From: Actinomadura_C alba | Lineage (GTDB): Bacteria; Actinomycetota; Actinomycetes; Streptosporangiales; Streptosporangiaceae | Direction: 5' to 3' | Assembly: GCF_039530285.1 (NCBI RefSeq) | Contig: NZ_BAAAOK010000006.1 | Coordinates: forward strand, 186,001-250,000 | DNA: 64,000 nucleotides | In this document: one piece after another, positions 17,154 through 26,388 of the stretch | Layout of the letters: every line of letters starts with the position of its first letter | Numbering within the stretch: position 1 is the first letter of the stretch | Position numbers and translations under genes: made by a program | Notes under the pieces: model-generated | Told to the model about the DNA's origin: nothing | What the model saw: only the letters and a program-made list of their open reading frames with translations | The model's database searches: none

Positions 17154-18124
17154 CGCTCCTCCAGGTCCTTGCTCTGCACCCGCAGGAAGACGACGGTCAG
17201 CGCCACGATGATCAGGGTGAGCACGGTGGCGATCGCCGAGCCGTAGCCGGCGTCGGTCTTTTCGAAGAAGTTCTGGTACGAGAAGTACGACGGCACGTTG
17301 GTGGCACCTCCCGGCCCGCCCTTGGTGAGCACGTAGATCGGCGCGAAGGCCTTCAGCGAGGCGATGGTGCACCACAGTAGGCAGACGAAGATCTCCGGCC
17401 GGATCTGCGGGATCGTGATGTGCCGGAACCGCCGCCACCACGAGGCCCCGTCGATCTCCGCCGCCTCGTAGAGAGAGGGATCGACCCGCTGGAGGCCGGA
17501 CATGAAGATGACCAGCGGGAAGCCGATCTGGATCCAGACCATGACCACCATGACGGCGGCCATCGCGGTCTTCGGATCGCCGAGCCAGTCATGTGCGAGC
17601 GAGTCCAGGCCGACGGCCGCGAGGAGCTCGTTGACCGCCCCGTTCTCCGGAGCGAGGATCCAGCTCCAGACGATGCCTGCGATCGCGATCGGCAGCAGTT
17701 GGGGCAGGTAGACGCACGCCCGCAGCACGCTGGCCGTACGCCCGCCGAAGTTCTTGCCGATGAAGTCGGTCAACGCCGCGGCGAGCACGAGCCCGATGGC
17801 CGTCGGGATGATCGCCATCGCGATGATGAGGGCGACGTTGTGCCGGAACGAGGCCCAGAACTCGCCGTCCGAGAACAGCGTCTTGTAGTTGTCCAGGCCC
17901 ACCCACCGGGGCGTCCCGACCCCGGACCACTCGGTGAGGCTCGTGCCGACGTTCATGACGAACGGCACCAGGATGACGCCGACGAACAGCAGCAGCCCGG
18001 GGAGCAGATACAGCAGGTACGCCGCGCGGTCGTGGGAGCGCCACCCGGCGCGGATGGGCCCCGGTGCGGCGGCCGGGCGCCGCACCGCCGGTGCCTCCGG
18101 GGCCGCGCTCGCTTGTCCTGTCAT
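17150..18124 (-). CDS. Carbohydrate ABC transporter permease, MalF/UgpA type
   Basis: 324 residues. After a Pro/Ala-rich cytoplasmic start (residues 1-30) come six membrane segments beginning AYLLYLLPGLLLFVGVILVP. The EAA motif is YEAAEIDGASWWRRFRHITIPQ. Pairs with the MalG-type gene that follows with a four-base overlap and with the lipoprotein encoded just upstream. Confidence 0.94.
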   Translation of the reverse strand: MTGQASAAPEAPAVRRPAAAPGPIRAGWRSHDRAAYLLYLLPGLLLFVGVILVPFVMNVGTSLTEWSGVGTPRWVGLDNYKTLFSDGEFWASFRHNVALIIAMAIIPTAIGLVLAAALTDFIGKNFGGRTASVLRACVYLPQLLPIAIAGIVWSWILAPENGAVNELLAAVGLDSLAHDWLGDPKTAMAAVMVVMVWIQIGFPLVIFMSGLQRVDPSLYEAAEIDGASWWRRFRHITIPQIRPEIFVCLLWCTIASLKAFAPIYVLTKGGPGGATNVPSYFSYQNFFEKTDAGYGSAIATVLTLIIVALTVVFLRVQSKDLEER

Positions 18125-18143
18125 GGTCGCCGGTGACCGGCCG

Positions 18144-19439
18144 TCACTTGGGCAGGCCGCTGTCGTAGGCCTTCTGCAGGTCGCCCAGGACCCGGTCCGG
18201 CGGTGCGCTGCCGTTGATGAGCTTCTGGGTCTGCGCCACGAACGTGTCGTAGAAGCCCGCGACCGGCCAGTCCGGGTAGAACGCCAAGGCGTCGGTGCCG
18301 ACCAGCGTGCCGAAGTTCTGGATCAGTTGTTTGTTCTTGGGGGAATTGACGACGGCCTCGTCGGCCGCCACCGGCACACCGCCGTTGTTGGCGAGCGTGT
18401 TCTGGATCCCCTTCTTCATCGTGATGTCGATGAAGTCGTAGGCGAGTCGCTTGTTCTTGGAGCCCTGCGGGACGACCCAGAGGTTCCCGCTGGATCCCAG
18501 CGTCAGCTTGGTCTCAGGCCACAGGAAGGTGTCCCATTCGAAGGCCTTGATGTCGCTCGCGAACCGGCCGTACCACCAGCTGCCGGAGAACAGCATCGGG
18601 ACCTTGCCGGAGATGAACGCGGCGCCCGCGTCCTCGGCCTTGACCCCGACGGAGTTCTTGGCGATGTAGCCCTTCTTCACCCAGTCGGCGAAGGTGGTGG
18701 CGCCGTAGGTCCATGCGGCGTCGTGGAAGTCGACCTTGCTCGTGTAGCGCTCGAAGCCGTCGACCCAGGCCCGGTCGGCCTTGGTCAGGGCGAGCTGGTA
18801 GAGGTACTGCTGCGCCATGTACTCGGCGCCGCCGTTGCCCAGCGGCGTGATGCCCTTCTTGACGAAGGCGTCCATCGCTGCGGTGAACTCGGCGAACGTG
18901 GTGGGCACCTTGACGTCGTTCTCGTCGAACAGGTCCTTGTTGTAATAGACCATCAGGTACTCGGCGTAGTTGGGCACGCCGAACCACTTGTCCCCGCCCA
19001 TGACGCCCTTGGCGTCGTACTTCGCGGTCGTCTGGACGCTCGGGCCGAGCAGCTTGTCCCATCCCCGCTTGGTGACCTCAGAGGTCATGTCCGTCAGCAG
19101 GCCCTGCTTGGACAGCAGTCCGGCCGTGGCGTTGCCCTTGTTGTACTCCATGACGTCGGGGGCGTCCTTGGAGTTGAGGACCATGGGCGCGGTCTTCTGG
19201 ATCTGTTCGAAGCCCTTCTCCTCGAACTTCACCTTCACGCCCGGGTGGGTGGACTCGAACTCCTGGATGGCCTGCTTCCAGGCCACCCCCATGGCGCTGG
19301 TGGGACCCTCGTAGTGCCAGAGCCTGAGCTCCTTGCCGGCCGAGCCGGACGTATCGTCGCCGCCGCCACAGGCGGAGAGTGCCAGCGATCCCGCGGTGAG
19401 CGCGGCGAGCAGTGCGGCGCCCTTGCCTCTCTTGAACAT
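18144..19439 (-). CDS. ABC transporter sugar-binding lipoprotein
   Basis: 431 residues. Signal peptide with lipobox LSAC (Cys24) followed by a Gly-Ser-rich linker. The SBP_bac_1 fold is indicated by ELRLWHYEGPTSAMGVAWKQAIQEFE (split motif), DAPDVMEYN, and FSGSWWYGRFASD, typical of cluster B oligosaccharide-binding proteins. First gene of the importer operon; tandem LacI-type operators at 19473-19499 sit 34 bases upstream of its ATG. Probable ligand is a xyloglucan- or cellulose-derived oligosaccharide, by inference from the GH31/GH1 neighbours. Confidence 0.94.
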   Translation of the reverse strand: MFKRGKGAALLAALTAGSLALSACGGGDDTSGSAGKELRLWHYEGPTSAMGVAWKQAIQEFESTHPGVKVKFEEKGFEQIQKTAPMVLNSKDAPDVMEYNKGNATAGLLSKQGLLTDMTSEVTKRGWDKLLGPSVQTTAKYDAKGVMGGDKWFGVPNYAEYLMVYYNKDLFDENDVKVPTTFAEFTAAMDAFVKKGITPLGNGGAEYMAQQYLYQLALTKADRAWVDGFERYTSKVDFHDAAWTYGATTFADWVKKGYIAKNSVGVKAEDAGAAFISGKVPMLFSGSWWYGRFASDIKAFEWDTFLWPETKLTLGSSGNLWVVPQGSKNKRLAYDFIDITMKKGIQNTLANNGGVPVAADEAVVNSPKNKQLIQNFGTLVGTDALAFYPDWPVAGFYDTFVAQTQKLINGSAPPDRVLGDLQKAYDSGLPK

Positions 19440-19472
19440 CGGGTTCCTCCAGGACGGGGTGGAGCCTGGGTG

Positions 19473-19499
19473 TCGAACCGATTCGTCGAATCGCTTCGA
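19473..19499. promoter_or_regulatory. Two adjoining LacI-type operators upstream of the importer operon
   Basis: TCGAACCGATTCGT (19473-19486) and TCGAATCGCTTCGA (19486-19499) are both versions of the TCGAA-N4-TTCGA palindrome and share one base. The second is the closest to the sites at 11351 and 12454. Spacing of 13 bases puts two dimers on nearly one and a quarter helical turns. Confidence 0.75.
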
Positions 19500-19643
19500 T
19501 GCGCGCGATGCTAACTACTTGTGATCCAGCACACAATGGATACAAGCCCGGCAATCCGCCGGAAGAAAACGATCAAGCCCCGACCAGCGGGATGTGCGTG
19601 GGCACGCTCCCACAAATTTCGGAGAACCCGGATGAACCCCCCG

Positions 19644-19703
19644 TTGAGTCGTGGCGTGTCGGGGTCTTCTAGCGGCATGAGGGCCCGACACGCCACGACT
19701 CAA
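19644..19703. repeat. 60-base palindromic element, copy 2 (perfect 20-bp arms, 20-base loop)
   Basis: TTGAGTCGTGGCGTGTCGGG (19644-19663) and its exact reverse complement (19684-19703) flank the loop GTCTTCTAGCGGCATGAGGG; two more base pairs (CG/CG) extend the stem outward. Same arms and loop length as 7849-7908. It lies 16 bases beyond the 5'-nucleotidase stop, between that gene and the importer promoter, so it may also serve as its terminator. Confidence 0.9.
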
Positions 19704-19718
19704 CGATGTCGTGACCCC

Positions 19719-21536
19719 CTACTGGACGACGGTGATGCGGTCCTGGGCGGGCGGCGCCAGCGGCGACGCGGCCGAGGAGTGCGCGGCCAGGTAGGCCGTG
19801 AACAGGTCCAGATCCGAGGGGCCGACCAGCTTGTTCTTGCCCTCGTCCCTGAAGACGGGGAAGCCGTCACCCCCGCCGCCGAGGAACTCGTTCATCGCCA
19901 CCCGGTAGGTCGCCGCCGGGGCGAGGGGCGCGCCGTTCAGGCGTACCGAGTCGGCGACGATCCGGTCGGCGCCGGTCTTGGTCAGGTCGAGGGTGTAGGT
20001 GAGGCCCTTCGACACCTGGAGGATCTTTATCGAGGCCGCGTTGACACCGCTGACCTGCTGCTGCAGGACGGTGAGGATCTGCGCGCCGGTGAGATCCATA
20101 ACGTTCATCATGTTCGTGAACGGCTGGACCGCGAAGGCCTCGCCATAGGTCACGACCCCGTTGCCCTCGTTACCGGAGGCGGCGTGCACCAGGTCGCCGC
20201 GGATGCCGCCGGGGTTCATGAACGCCAGCTGCGCTCCGCCCTTGTCGGCGGGCGCGAGCCCCTCGAGCTGGGCATCGGCGATCACATTGCCCAGCGGCTT
20301 CTCGTACGCCGTGCTGCGCCGGCCGTCGATGTCCGCGGTGATGTAGCCGAACGGGCGGTTCGCCACCGGGTCGGCCAGCTTCTTCCAGTCGGTGAGCAGC
20401 TGGGTGAGGTCGGTGGCCGCCTGGGTGCGGACGACGACGTGGTTGGCCGCCTTGACCGACGTACGGACGATGTCACCGGTCCGCCGGTCGTAGCGCATGT
20501 CCAGGTCGGTGTAGAGCCGTCCGAAGGACGAGGCGCTGGTGACCATGCGCGGCCGGCCCGACGGGTCCGGGATGGTGCAGACGTACGCCTGGTGGGTGTG
20601 GCCGGTGATGACCGCGTCGACCTCGGGGTCGATCCCCTTGGCGATGTCGACGATCGGCCCGGAGATCCCGTTCGGGGTTCCGTCGCAGTCGTAGTTGTAC
20701 GCCGACGAGGCGGGCAGGCCGCCCTCGTGCACGAGCGCGACGATGGCCTTCACGCCCTGCTTCTTGAGAGCACGCGTGTAGGTGTTGATCGTCTCGACCT
20801 CGTCGCGGAACTCCAGGCCCTTGACGCCCTCGGCCGTGACGATGTTGGGCGTGCCCTCGAGCGTCACGCCGACGAAGCCGACCTTGACGCCCTGGCGCTC
20901 CTCGATCCAGTACGGCGCCAGGATCGGGCGCTTGGTCTTCTCCGACAGGACGTTCGCGGCGAGCAGCGGGAAGTCGGCGCCCTTGAACTCGCGTCCCTCG
21001 GTGTAGCAGCCGTCGACCGGGTGACAGCCGCCCTTCTCCAGGCGGAGCAGTTCGGCCGCCCCCTCGTCGAACTCGTGGTTGCCGACGCCCGCGACGTCGA
21101 GGCCGACCTTGTTCAGCGCCTCGATGGTTGGCTCGTCGTGGAAGAGCCCGGACAGCAGCGGGCTCGCGCCGACCATGTCACCGGCCGCCACGGTGATGGA
21201 GTTCTTGTTGCCGTTGCGCGCGTTGCGCAGCGAGGTCGCGAGGTATTCGACGCCCCCCGCCTTCACGGCCTTGGTGGTACCGGTGGCCGGGTCGAGCTCG
21301 GTCACCTCACCCGAGGAGCCCTGCGGCGGCTCGAGGTTGCCGTGGAAGTCGTTGATGGCCAGGAGTTGCAGGTCGACCGTACGGTTGTCACCGCCACTGT
21401 GGTGGCGGCCCGTGTCGTTGTGAGCCGTGCCACCGCTCGCCGCGGGGGTGGAGGCGGCGAACACACCGGCGGTGAAGGCCACGGCGACGGCCGAGGCGAT
21501 CAGCCCGCGGCGCGTGCTGAGGGATCTGGCGAACAT
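19719..21536 (-). CDS. Secreted 5'-nucleotidase / bifunctional metallophosphatase
   Basis: 605 residues. Signal peptide about 1-32 (RRGLIASAVAVAFTAGVFAA). Metallophosphatase blocks: LLAINDFHGNLEP, AGDMVGASPLLSG, GNHEFDEG, ALVHEGG and GHTHQAY supply the dinuclear metal ligands. The C-terminal 5_nucleotid_C domain follows (GNVIADAQLEG, MNPGGIRGDL, FAVQPFTNMMNVMDLTG). Releases phosphate and nucleoside from extracellular nucleotides. Monocistronic, with a separate terminator-bearing gene upstream. Confidence 0.95.
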   Translation of the reverse strand: MFARSLSTRRGLIASAVAVAFTAGVFAASTPAASGGTAHNDTGRHHSGGDNRTVDLQLLAINDFHGNLEPPQGSSGEVTELDPATGTTKAVKAGGVEYLATSLRNARNGNKNSITVAAGDMVGASPLLSGLFHDEPTIEALNKVGLDVAGVGNHEFDEGAAELLRLEKGGCHPVDGCYTEGREFKGADFPLLAANVLSEKTKRPILAPYWIEERQGVKVGFVGVTLEGTPNIVTAEGVKGLEFRDEVETINTYTRALKKQGVKAIVALVHEGGLPASSAYNYDCDGTPNGISGPIVDIAKGIDPEVDAVITGHTHQAYVCTIPDPSGRPRMVTSASSFGRLYTDLDMRYDRRTGDIVRTSVKAANHVVVRTQAATDLTQLLTDWKKLADPVANRPFGYITADIDGRRSTAYEKPLGNVIADAQLEGLAPADKGGAQLAFMNPGGIRGDLVHAASGNEGNGVVTYGEAFAVQPFTNMMNVMDLTGAQILTVLQQQVSGVNAASIKILQVSKGLTYTLDLTKTGADRIVADSVRLNGAPLAPAATYRVAMNEFLGGGGDGFPVFRDEGKNKLVGPSDLDLFTAYLAAHSSAASPLAPPAQDRITVVQ

Positions 21537-21683
21537 GGGGTCCTCTGGAGAGAAGTCGTAGAGACCGCCAGAGCCTAAGCCGCCCGTGCCGGATTTGTCA
21601 GCATCTGATTGGTGAACTATCAGTAAGTACGCCGGTCAGGTCCGCTGCCGTCCGGCGACCGAGGACGCGGCGCGAGAAATGAA

Positions 21684-21734
21684 AGCGCCTCCCGGCATTC
21701 CCACCCAGGATGGGGAGGGACCGCAGGGAGGCGC
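21684..21734 (-). terminator. Hairpin after the M14 peptidase gene
   Basis: AAAGCGCCTCCC (from 21684) pairs with GGGAGGCGCT (ending about 21734) around a loop that itself contains CCCACC/GGGAGGG. It lies just downstream of the peptidase stop at 21766 on the minus strand. Confidence 0.65.
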
Positions 21735-21765
21735 TCTCCTGATCTCTACAACGGGTTTCCGGCCG

Positions 21766-24390
21766 TCAGTTGAGCTTCGGCGCGCTCACCTTGGCCGACG
21801 GCCCGTGGTACATCGCGTTGAACAGCATCGTGATGGTGCCGCGCGACCAGGTCCGGTACGAGACCTGGGTTCCGGCGATCACGACGTTGCCCTTGCCGAC
21901 CTCGAACGAGGCGACGTCCGTGAGCCCGTGCAGCTTGTCGGAGCCGGCGCCGTAGCCGCTCTGCACGATCTCACCCGAGGACGGGTACTTCGAGACCACC
22001 TTGGTCTTCGACGGGTCGGTCACCTCGAAGGCCGCGTCGTTGGTGTGGAACCACACCGGCCACTTCTCCGGCATTCCCCACGCCACCGGGTTGGTGGTGT
22101 CGAACTCCTGGTCCACGAGGGCCCCCGGCACGAAGAAGTCGTCGCTCGGGTCGGGCAGCGTGTCCTTGACCGGCAGGTTGAGCAGGTCGCGTGCCGTCGC
22201 CGACGCGTTGCCGAGGGCGACGAGCGTGCCACCGTCCTCGACGAAGTCACGCAGCTTCGCCAGGCCCTCCTCGCCGACTCCGGCCGCCCAGTGGAACCGC
22301 TCGGGCACCTCGGCCTTGGGCAGGCCGTTGACGATGGTGTTCCGCGTGATGCCCTGGGGCAGCACGATGGTGTCGTACGCGTCGTTCAGGTCGCCCTTGA
22401 AGTCGTCGGCGACCATGTTCTTCGAGTTGACGCCGTACTGCTCGAACAGCCACCAGAGCCAGCCGCCCGGCATGTTGTTGATGCCGCGGAACAGCCCGAT
22501 CTTGGTGCCGGACTTGAGCTGGAAGCCCTCGACCTTCGGAGCCTTGTCGGCACCGTGCACGAGGATCCCGGTCTGCTGTGACAGACCGGTCAGCACCGAG
22601 CGGGCCTGCTCGGTCGGCGGCACGACGAGCGAACCCGGCGCGAACTTCGTGCCGCCGGAGGTGAACTCCTCGGCGGTACGGAAGGTCGGCACCCCGGCCT
22701 TCTGCAGACCCGCCAGGAACTTGCCGACGCCGTACGAGCTCGGCTGCACCAGGTAGGCACCACCCGGGGCCGGCGGCATCGGCGCGGCGGCGGGCTCCAC
22801 CTTGGCGACCCGCTGCAGCGACGCGTTGAACGGCTGGCTCAGTTTGTCGACCTTCGCACCGAACAGCATCCACAGGGTGTGGCCGGTCACGTCGTACGGC
22901 CGGGTGATGGGACACGTCTCGCATGCTCTGATCTCGGGGTAGTCCCAGATCTTGAGCAGGCTGTCGGCCCACCGGCTGTACGGCTGGGTCATCCGGATCA
23001 CGTGGCTGCCGGCCGCGTACTGCTTGCCGTTCGCGGTGAACGGCTGGGTGGCGCGCTCGATCTCGATCTGCCCGGTCTGCAGGATGTTGAGCAGCTCGTA
23101 CGCCGCGTAGGGGTCCCGCTGGTCGGCGGGCACCACGTAGGCGTAGGGGTCGCCCTTCCACTTCAGGTTGTCCCGGCTGACCTGGTACATGTTGTACAGC
23201 AGGTCCTCGCCCTTCTTGCCGACGTTCTCGATGTTGGCGAACGTCGCCGTCTTGGCGTACGAGACGATCTGCTCCAGCGTCCAGGTGGCGCTGTCGTACG
23301 GCTCCACGCGGTTGGTCCGCTGGTCCTGCGGTCCGAGCGGCTTTCCGTCCGCGGAGGTGTTCGGGTAGGCGAGGTCACGCACGCTGGCGATCTCTGTCAG
23401 GACGTTCGGGATGCCGTGGTACGGCTCGTAGAACACCGACGGCAGCCACCAGTCGTAGGTGTTGCTCCAGGTCACGCCCTTCTTCCCATCACGGGTGAGG
23501 GCGCCGCCCATGCCGAGGCCGAATTCGCTGGTCGTCTGCACGACCCGCGGGTCGATGCTCGGGTCGAACGGGTCCTTGTACGGCGGGACGAAGATCCGGT
23601 CGTTGTTCGCCCCCATCTGGTGGAGGATGTGCACCAGCGACGGCCGGTACTTGGCGAGCAGGCCGATGTAGTAGCGCGGCTCCACCTGGGTGAACATGAA
23701 CCAGTCACGGTTGTCGTCGTGGCCGGTGTACTTGTGGTAGAGGTCCGGGTAGGTGCGCCGGTACGAGGTGCCCGCCGTCTCGTTGAAGTAGTCGTTGACC
23801 AGCTTCTGGCCGTCGGGGTTCTGCGCGGGCACCACGATCAGGACGGCCCTGTCGAGCATCCCGTTGATGGTGTCGGACTGCTCGGTGGCCAGACGGTGCA
23901 CCACGTCCATCAATGCCTGCGTGTTGCCGACCTCGGTCGAGTGGATCGCCGACTGGATCATCAGGAACGGCTTGCCCTGCTTGGCGAGGCTGCGCGCCTC
24001 GTCGTCGGAGAGCCCGCGGGGGTCCGACAGCCGCCGGTTGATCGCCGCGAGCCTGTCGACGTCGCGCAGGTTGTCCGGTGAACTGACCAGCAGGTACGGG
24101 TAGTCATTGCCCATCGTGGTCTTACCGGCCACGTAGTACTTGACCCGGTTGGACTTCTGCGACGTGAGCTTCAGATAGCTCATCATCTTGTCGTGCGTGG
24201 CCAGCTGTCCGGACGTCCCCATCGCGAAGCCGAAGTAGTTCTTGGGGGTGGGGATGGACTTGGCCGAGGACGAAAGGGACTTGTCGACGTTGGGGGCCGA
24301 CGCCGAGACCGCGGGGCTGAACAACCCGAGGGCGACGACCACGGCGACGAGAAGTGAGAGAAATACGGGACGCCTAGAGGTCACGCGCAT
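21766..24390 (-). CDS. Secreted M14-family zinc carboxypeptidase, large form
   Basis: 874 residues from ATG 24390, five bases after AGGAG; an adjacent ATG at 24393 is too close to the RBS. Signal peptide about 1-30 (FLSLLVAVVVALGLFSPAVSASA). Zinc ligands: IQSAIHSTEVGNTQ (HxxE) and a later His in LVHILHQMG; VPAQNPDGQKLVNDYFNETAG and DDNRDWFMFTQ are conserved family blocks. The last 450 residues resemble a glutamine-amidotransferase-like domain seen in this subfamily (GGTLVALGNASATA). Terminator at 21684. Exported and probably acting on peptides from environment or cell wall. Confidence 0.88.
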   Translation of the reverse strand: MRVTSRRPVFLSLLVAVVVALGLFSPAVSASAPNVDKSLSSSAKSIPTPKNYFGFAMGTSGQLATHDKMMSYLKLTSQKSNRVKYYVAGKTTMGNDYPYLLVSSPDNLRDVDRLAAINRRLSDPRGLSDDEARSLAKQGKPFLMIQSAIHSTEVGNTQALMDVVHRLATEQSDTINGMLDRAVLIVVPAQNPDGQKLVNDYFNETAGTSYRRTYPDLYHKYTGHDDNRDWFMFTQVEPRYYIGLLAKYRPSLVHILHQMGANNDRIFVPPYKDPFDPSIDPRVVQTTSEFGLGMGGALTRDGKKGVTWSNTYDWWLPSVFYEPYHGIPNVLTEIASVRDLAYPNTSADGKPLGPQDQRTNRVEPYDSATWTLEQIVSYAKTATFANIENVGKKGEDLLYNMYQVSRDNLKWKGDPYAYVVPADQRDPYAAYELLNILQTGQIEIERATQPFTANGKQYAAGSHVIRMTQPYSRWADSLLKIWDYPEIRACETCPITRPYDVTGHTLWMLFGAKVDKLSQPFNASLQRVAKVEPAAAPMPPAPGGAYLVQPSSYGVGKFLAGLQKAGVPTFRTAEEFTSGGTKFAPGSLVVPPTEQARSVLTGLSQQTGILVHGADKAPKVEGFQLKSGTKIGLFRGINNMPGGWLWWLFEQYGVNSKNMVADDFKGDLNDAYDTIVLPQGITRNTIVNGLPKAEVPERFHWAAGVGEEGLAKLRDFVEDGGTLVALGNASATARDLLNLPVKDTLPDPSDDFFVPGALVDQEFDTTNPVAWGMPEKWPVWFHTNDAAFEVTDPSKTKVVSKYPSSGEIVQSGYGAGSDKLHGLTDVASFEVGKGNVVIAGTQVSYRTWSRGTITMLFNAMYHGPSAKVSAPKLN

Positions 24391-24600
24391 CATTACTCCT
24401 GTCAAAACATCAGAGACCGTCAGAGCGCATGGATCCAGGGGCAACGCCCTCCCAGATTGCAGGAGACGGACAGACCCCGATGAAACGACGGCGCTCGAGC
24501 GGCGGGGCCACACGACACCGTCCGGTGGACGACGACAGGTCATAGACGTTCGGCAGGACCGTGAACACCCGGAACCTCATGATCAGCCGGACCGGGCGAG

Positions 24601-25017
24601 ATGATCATCCGCATGACAGGCATGAATGTCAATAGGCTGCTGACAGCCACCACGAAGCTCCGTACGTCCCCACGGTTCCCACCAGCCGAGGTCCTCATGC
24701 CAGGGCTCGATGTCGTCGGCGAGTTCAGGCCGGCGGCGGAGCAGCTCGGCGCGGAACGCCGGGGCGCGGATGACTTGGCCGCCTACCTCAAAGTGGAGGA
24801 CTGCGGATATCCCACACATCAGGTGGTGAGTGCGCGATGCGCCCGCTGCGCGGGCCGTGTCTTCGTGATCGAATTGGATGAGTCTTCAACGTGCGCGCGC
24901 CGTACCTGCATCGCATGCGAGTACGGGCCATCGCGTCACCTGCTGGGCGCGGTTCAGAGAAGCCGGAAGCGATCTGGTCATCTACCGGCCGCGGGCCTCG
25001 TCCCATCGGGACAGTGA
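24601..25017 (+). CDS. Hypothetical Cys-rich (zinc-ribbon-like) protein, possibly C-terminally broken
   Basis: 138 residues. The middle has ARCARCAGRVFVIELDE followed by CARRTCIAC, a CxxC-x(n)-CxxxxCxxC arrangement fitting a zinc ribbon; the helical stretch before it (PGLDVVGEFRPAAEQLGAE) also looks protein-like. After the last CxxC the frame becomes Arg-rich and unlike a folded protein, so a frameshift or truncation near 24915 is plausible. The start is unsure because no convincing RBS precedes ATG 24601. An opposite-strand frame (24583-24819) also has some protein-like character. Confidence 0.35.
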   Translation: MIIRMTGMNVNRLLTATTKLRTSPRFPPAEVLMPGLDVVGEFRPAAEQLGAERRGADDLAAYLKVEDCGYPTHQVVSARCARCAGRVFVIELDESSTCARRTCIACEYGPSRHLLGAVQRSRKRSGHLPAAGLVPSGQ

Positions 25018-25080
25018 CCGCTGTCCTGCCGCCGCAGCCGGTCGGCGCTGCCGGCCGACCGGCTGCGTTCTGCCGCCGCT

Positions 25081-26388
25081 TTAACGGAAGAGGAGCTTGG
25101 CGTTACGAAGGGTGTGCTCGGCCACCAGGCGGCCGAGGGTGACACCGGCCTTATCGGCGGACCGAGTGTGGATCCCGGACCAGACCCGCGCGTCGATGTT
25201 CTCCTGTGTCAGGGCGTGCCAGGTGGTGTAGGTACGAGTGACGCCGGGTGCGGTGGAGCTGGTGAGGTGGAATGGCGCGGTGCGGTGGCCCGCGAGGGCG
25301 GTCAGCACCTCCTCGGCCGCGCCCGAATAGGTGTTGTGCCCGCTCGGGTAGTCGGGGTGGGCCGGGGTGGTGTGCAGTGGTGTCCAGTCCGGATCGGGCG
25401 AGGTGGTGGGGTCTCCGTCGTTGTCGGCTGAACGGATGGCCGTGACAGGCCGCCAACGCAGGTAGGCGTACTTGCTGTCGGAGGTCGCGATCTGGGTGTC
25501 CACCAGCGCGATGTGGAAGAGCGCCACGAGCTTCGCCCGGTCCGCCGGCGATCGAGGTGATCGGGTCAGTGCGACTCGGAGCGGTTCGGTGTAGAGGGTG
25601 AATGAAGAGCCGAGCCAGAATGAGGCCGTCTCGGTCTGCTTGGGCGTACGTACCGTGCTGTCGGCGGCGCCGTACGCGAGCACTTCGGACAGGTCCGCCC
25701 GGTAGCGGGCTGAACCGAGCGCAGGCGGCGGATCGAGCCGGAACTGGTCGGCCCGTTCCAGCAGGAAGGGGCGGGCATTGCGGTTTCCCGCCTGGGCGGC
25801 CGGGGCGAATGAGGGCGGCGTCGGCTGCCAGACGCCCGGTTCGGGGGCGGGTACCGGGAACGGGGCGTTCACCGAGTCCGGGTCGAGCCCGTCGCCGTCG
25901 CGGGACGCCAGCACGATGCGTGCTTGGTCAGCGCCAGTCGCGACGCCCCGGTCCTCGGCTGGGCCGTCCGGGATCCGGGCCAGTGTGCGGCGCAGGGCGG
26001 TGTCCAGCTCCTGGGTACGGGCGGGGACCAGCGCTATCAGGGCCGAGTGCACCGCTCCGGCCAGCGCGGCGTCCTCGTAGTCGCGTCGGGGCACACCCGC
26101 TGGGACGGCTCGCAGCGCGCGGGCGGCCGCCAGCCAGCTGATCGCCCACGTGCGGCTGTTGGTGACCTGCGTCGCCGATCCGGCCGTCGTGATCGTCGCG
26201 GCCGTGGTGTCGTACCACTCCAGAGCTACGTCGGGACGTTCCTCGGAAGCCGCTGCCGCCTGGGCGGTCACCGCGGACAGCGCGATCATCATCGCGGCGG
26301 CGGCTGCCACAGTACGGCGGTCAGGGGTGATCCGGGAACGACCGGGCCGGGGCGGGGCCATGAGGGGTCGGGATCTCAACGAGCGCAC
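25081..26388 (-). CDS. Vanadium-dependent haloperoxidase / PAP2-like secreted protein
   Basis: 435 residues from GTG 26388 with AGGAG five bases upstream. Signal peptide about 1-47 ending AQAAAAS. Vanadate/phosphate site: KYAYLRWRPVTAIRSAD supplies Lys and Arg, HPDYPSGHNTYSG is the PAP2 SGH motif, and ENIDARVWSGIHTRSAD the final Arg/His (the usual Gly-Gly-His-Phe is here Ser-Gly-Ile-His). Actinomycete homologues are usually annotated vanadium haloperoxidase-like, but many act as phosphatases, so the halide activity is uncertain. Confidence 0.85.
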   Translation of the reverse strand: MRSLRSRPLMAPPRPGRSRITPDRRTVAAAAAMMIALSAVTAQAAAASEERPDVALEWYDTTAATITTAGSATQVTNSRTWAISWLAAARALRAVPAGVPRRDYEDAALAGAVHSALIALVPARTQELDTALRRTLARIPDGPAEDRGVATGADQARIVLASRDGDGLDPDSVNAPFPVPAPEPGVWQPTPPSFAPAAQAGNRNARPFLLERADQFRLDPPPALGSARYRADLSEVLAYGAADSTVRTPKQTETASFWLGSSFTLYTEPLRVALTRSPRSPADRAKLVALFHIALVDTQIATSDSKYAYLRWRPVTAIRSADNDGDPTTSPDPDWTPLHTTPAHPDYPSGHNTYSGAAEEVLTALAGHRTAPFHLTSSTAPGVTRTYTTWHALTQENIDARVWSGIHTRSADKAGVTLGRLVAEHTLRNAKLLFR

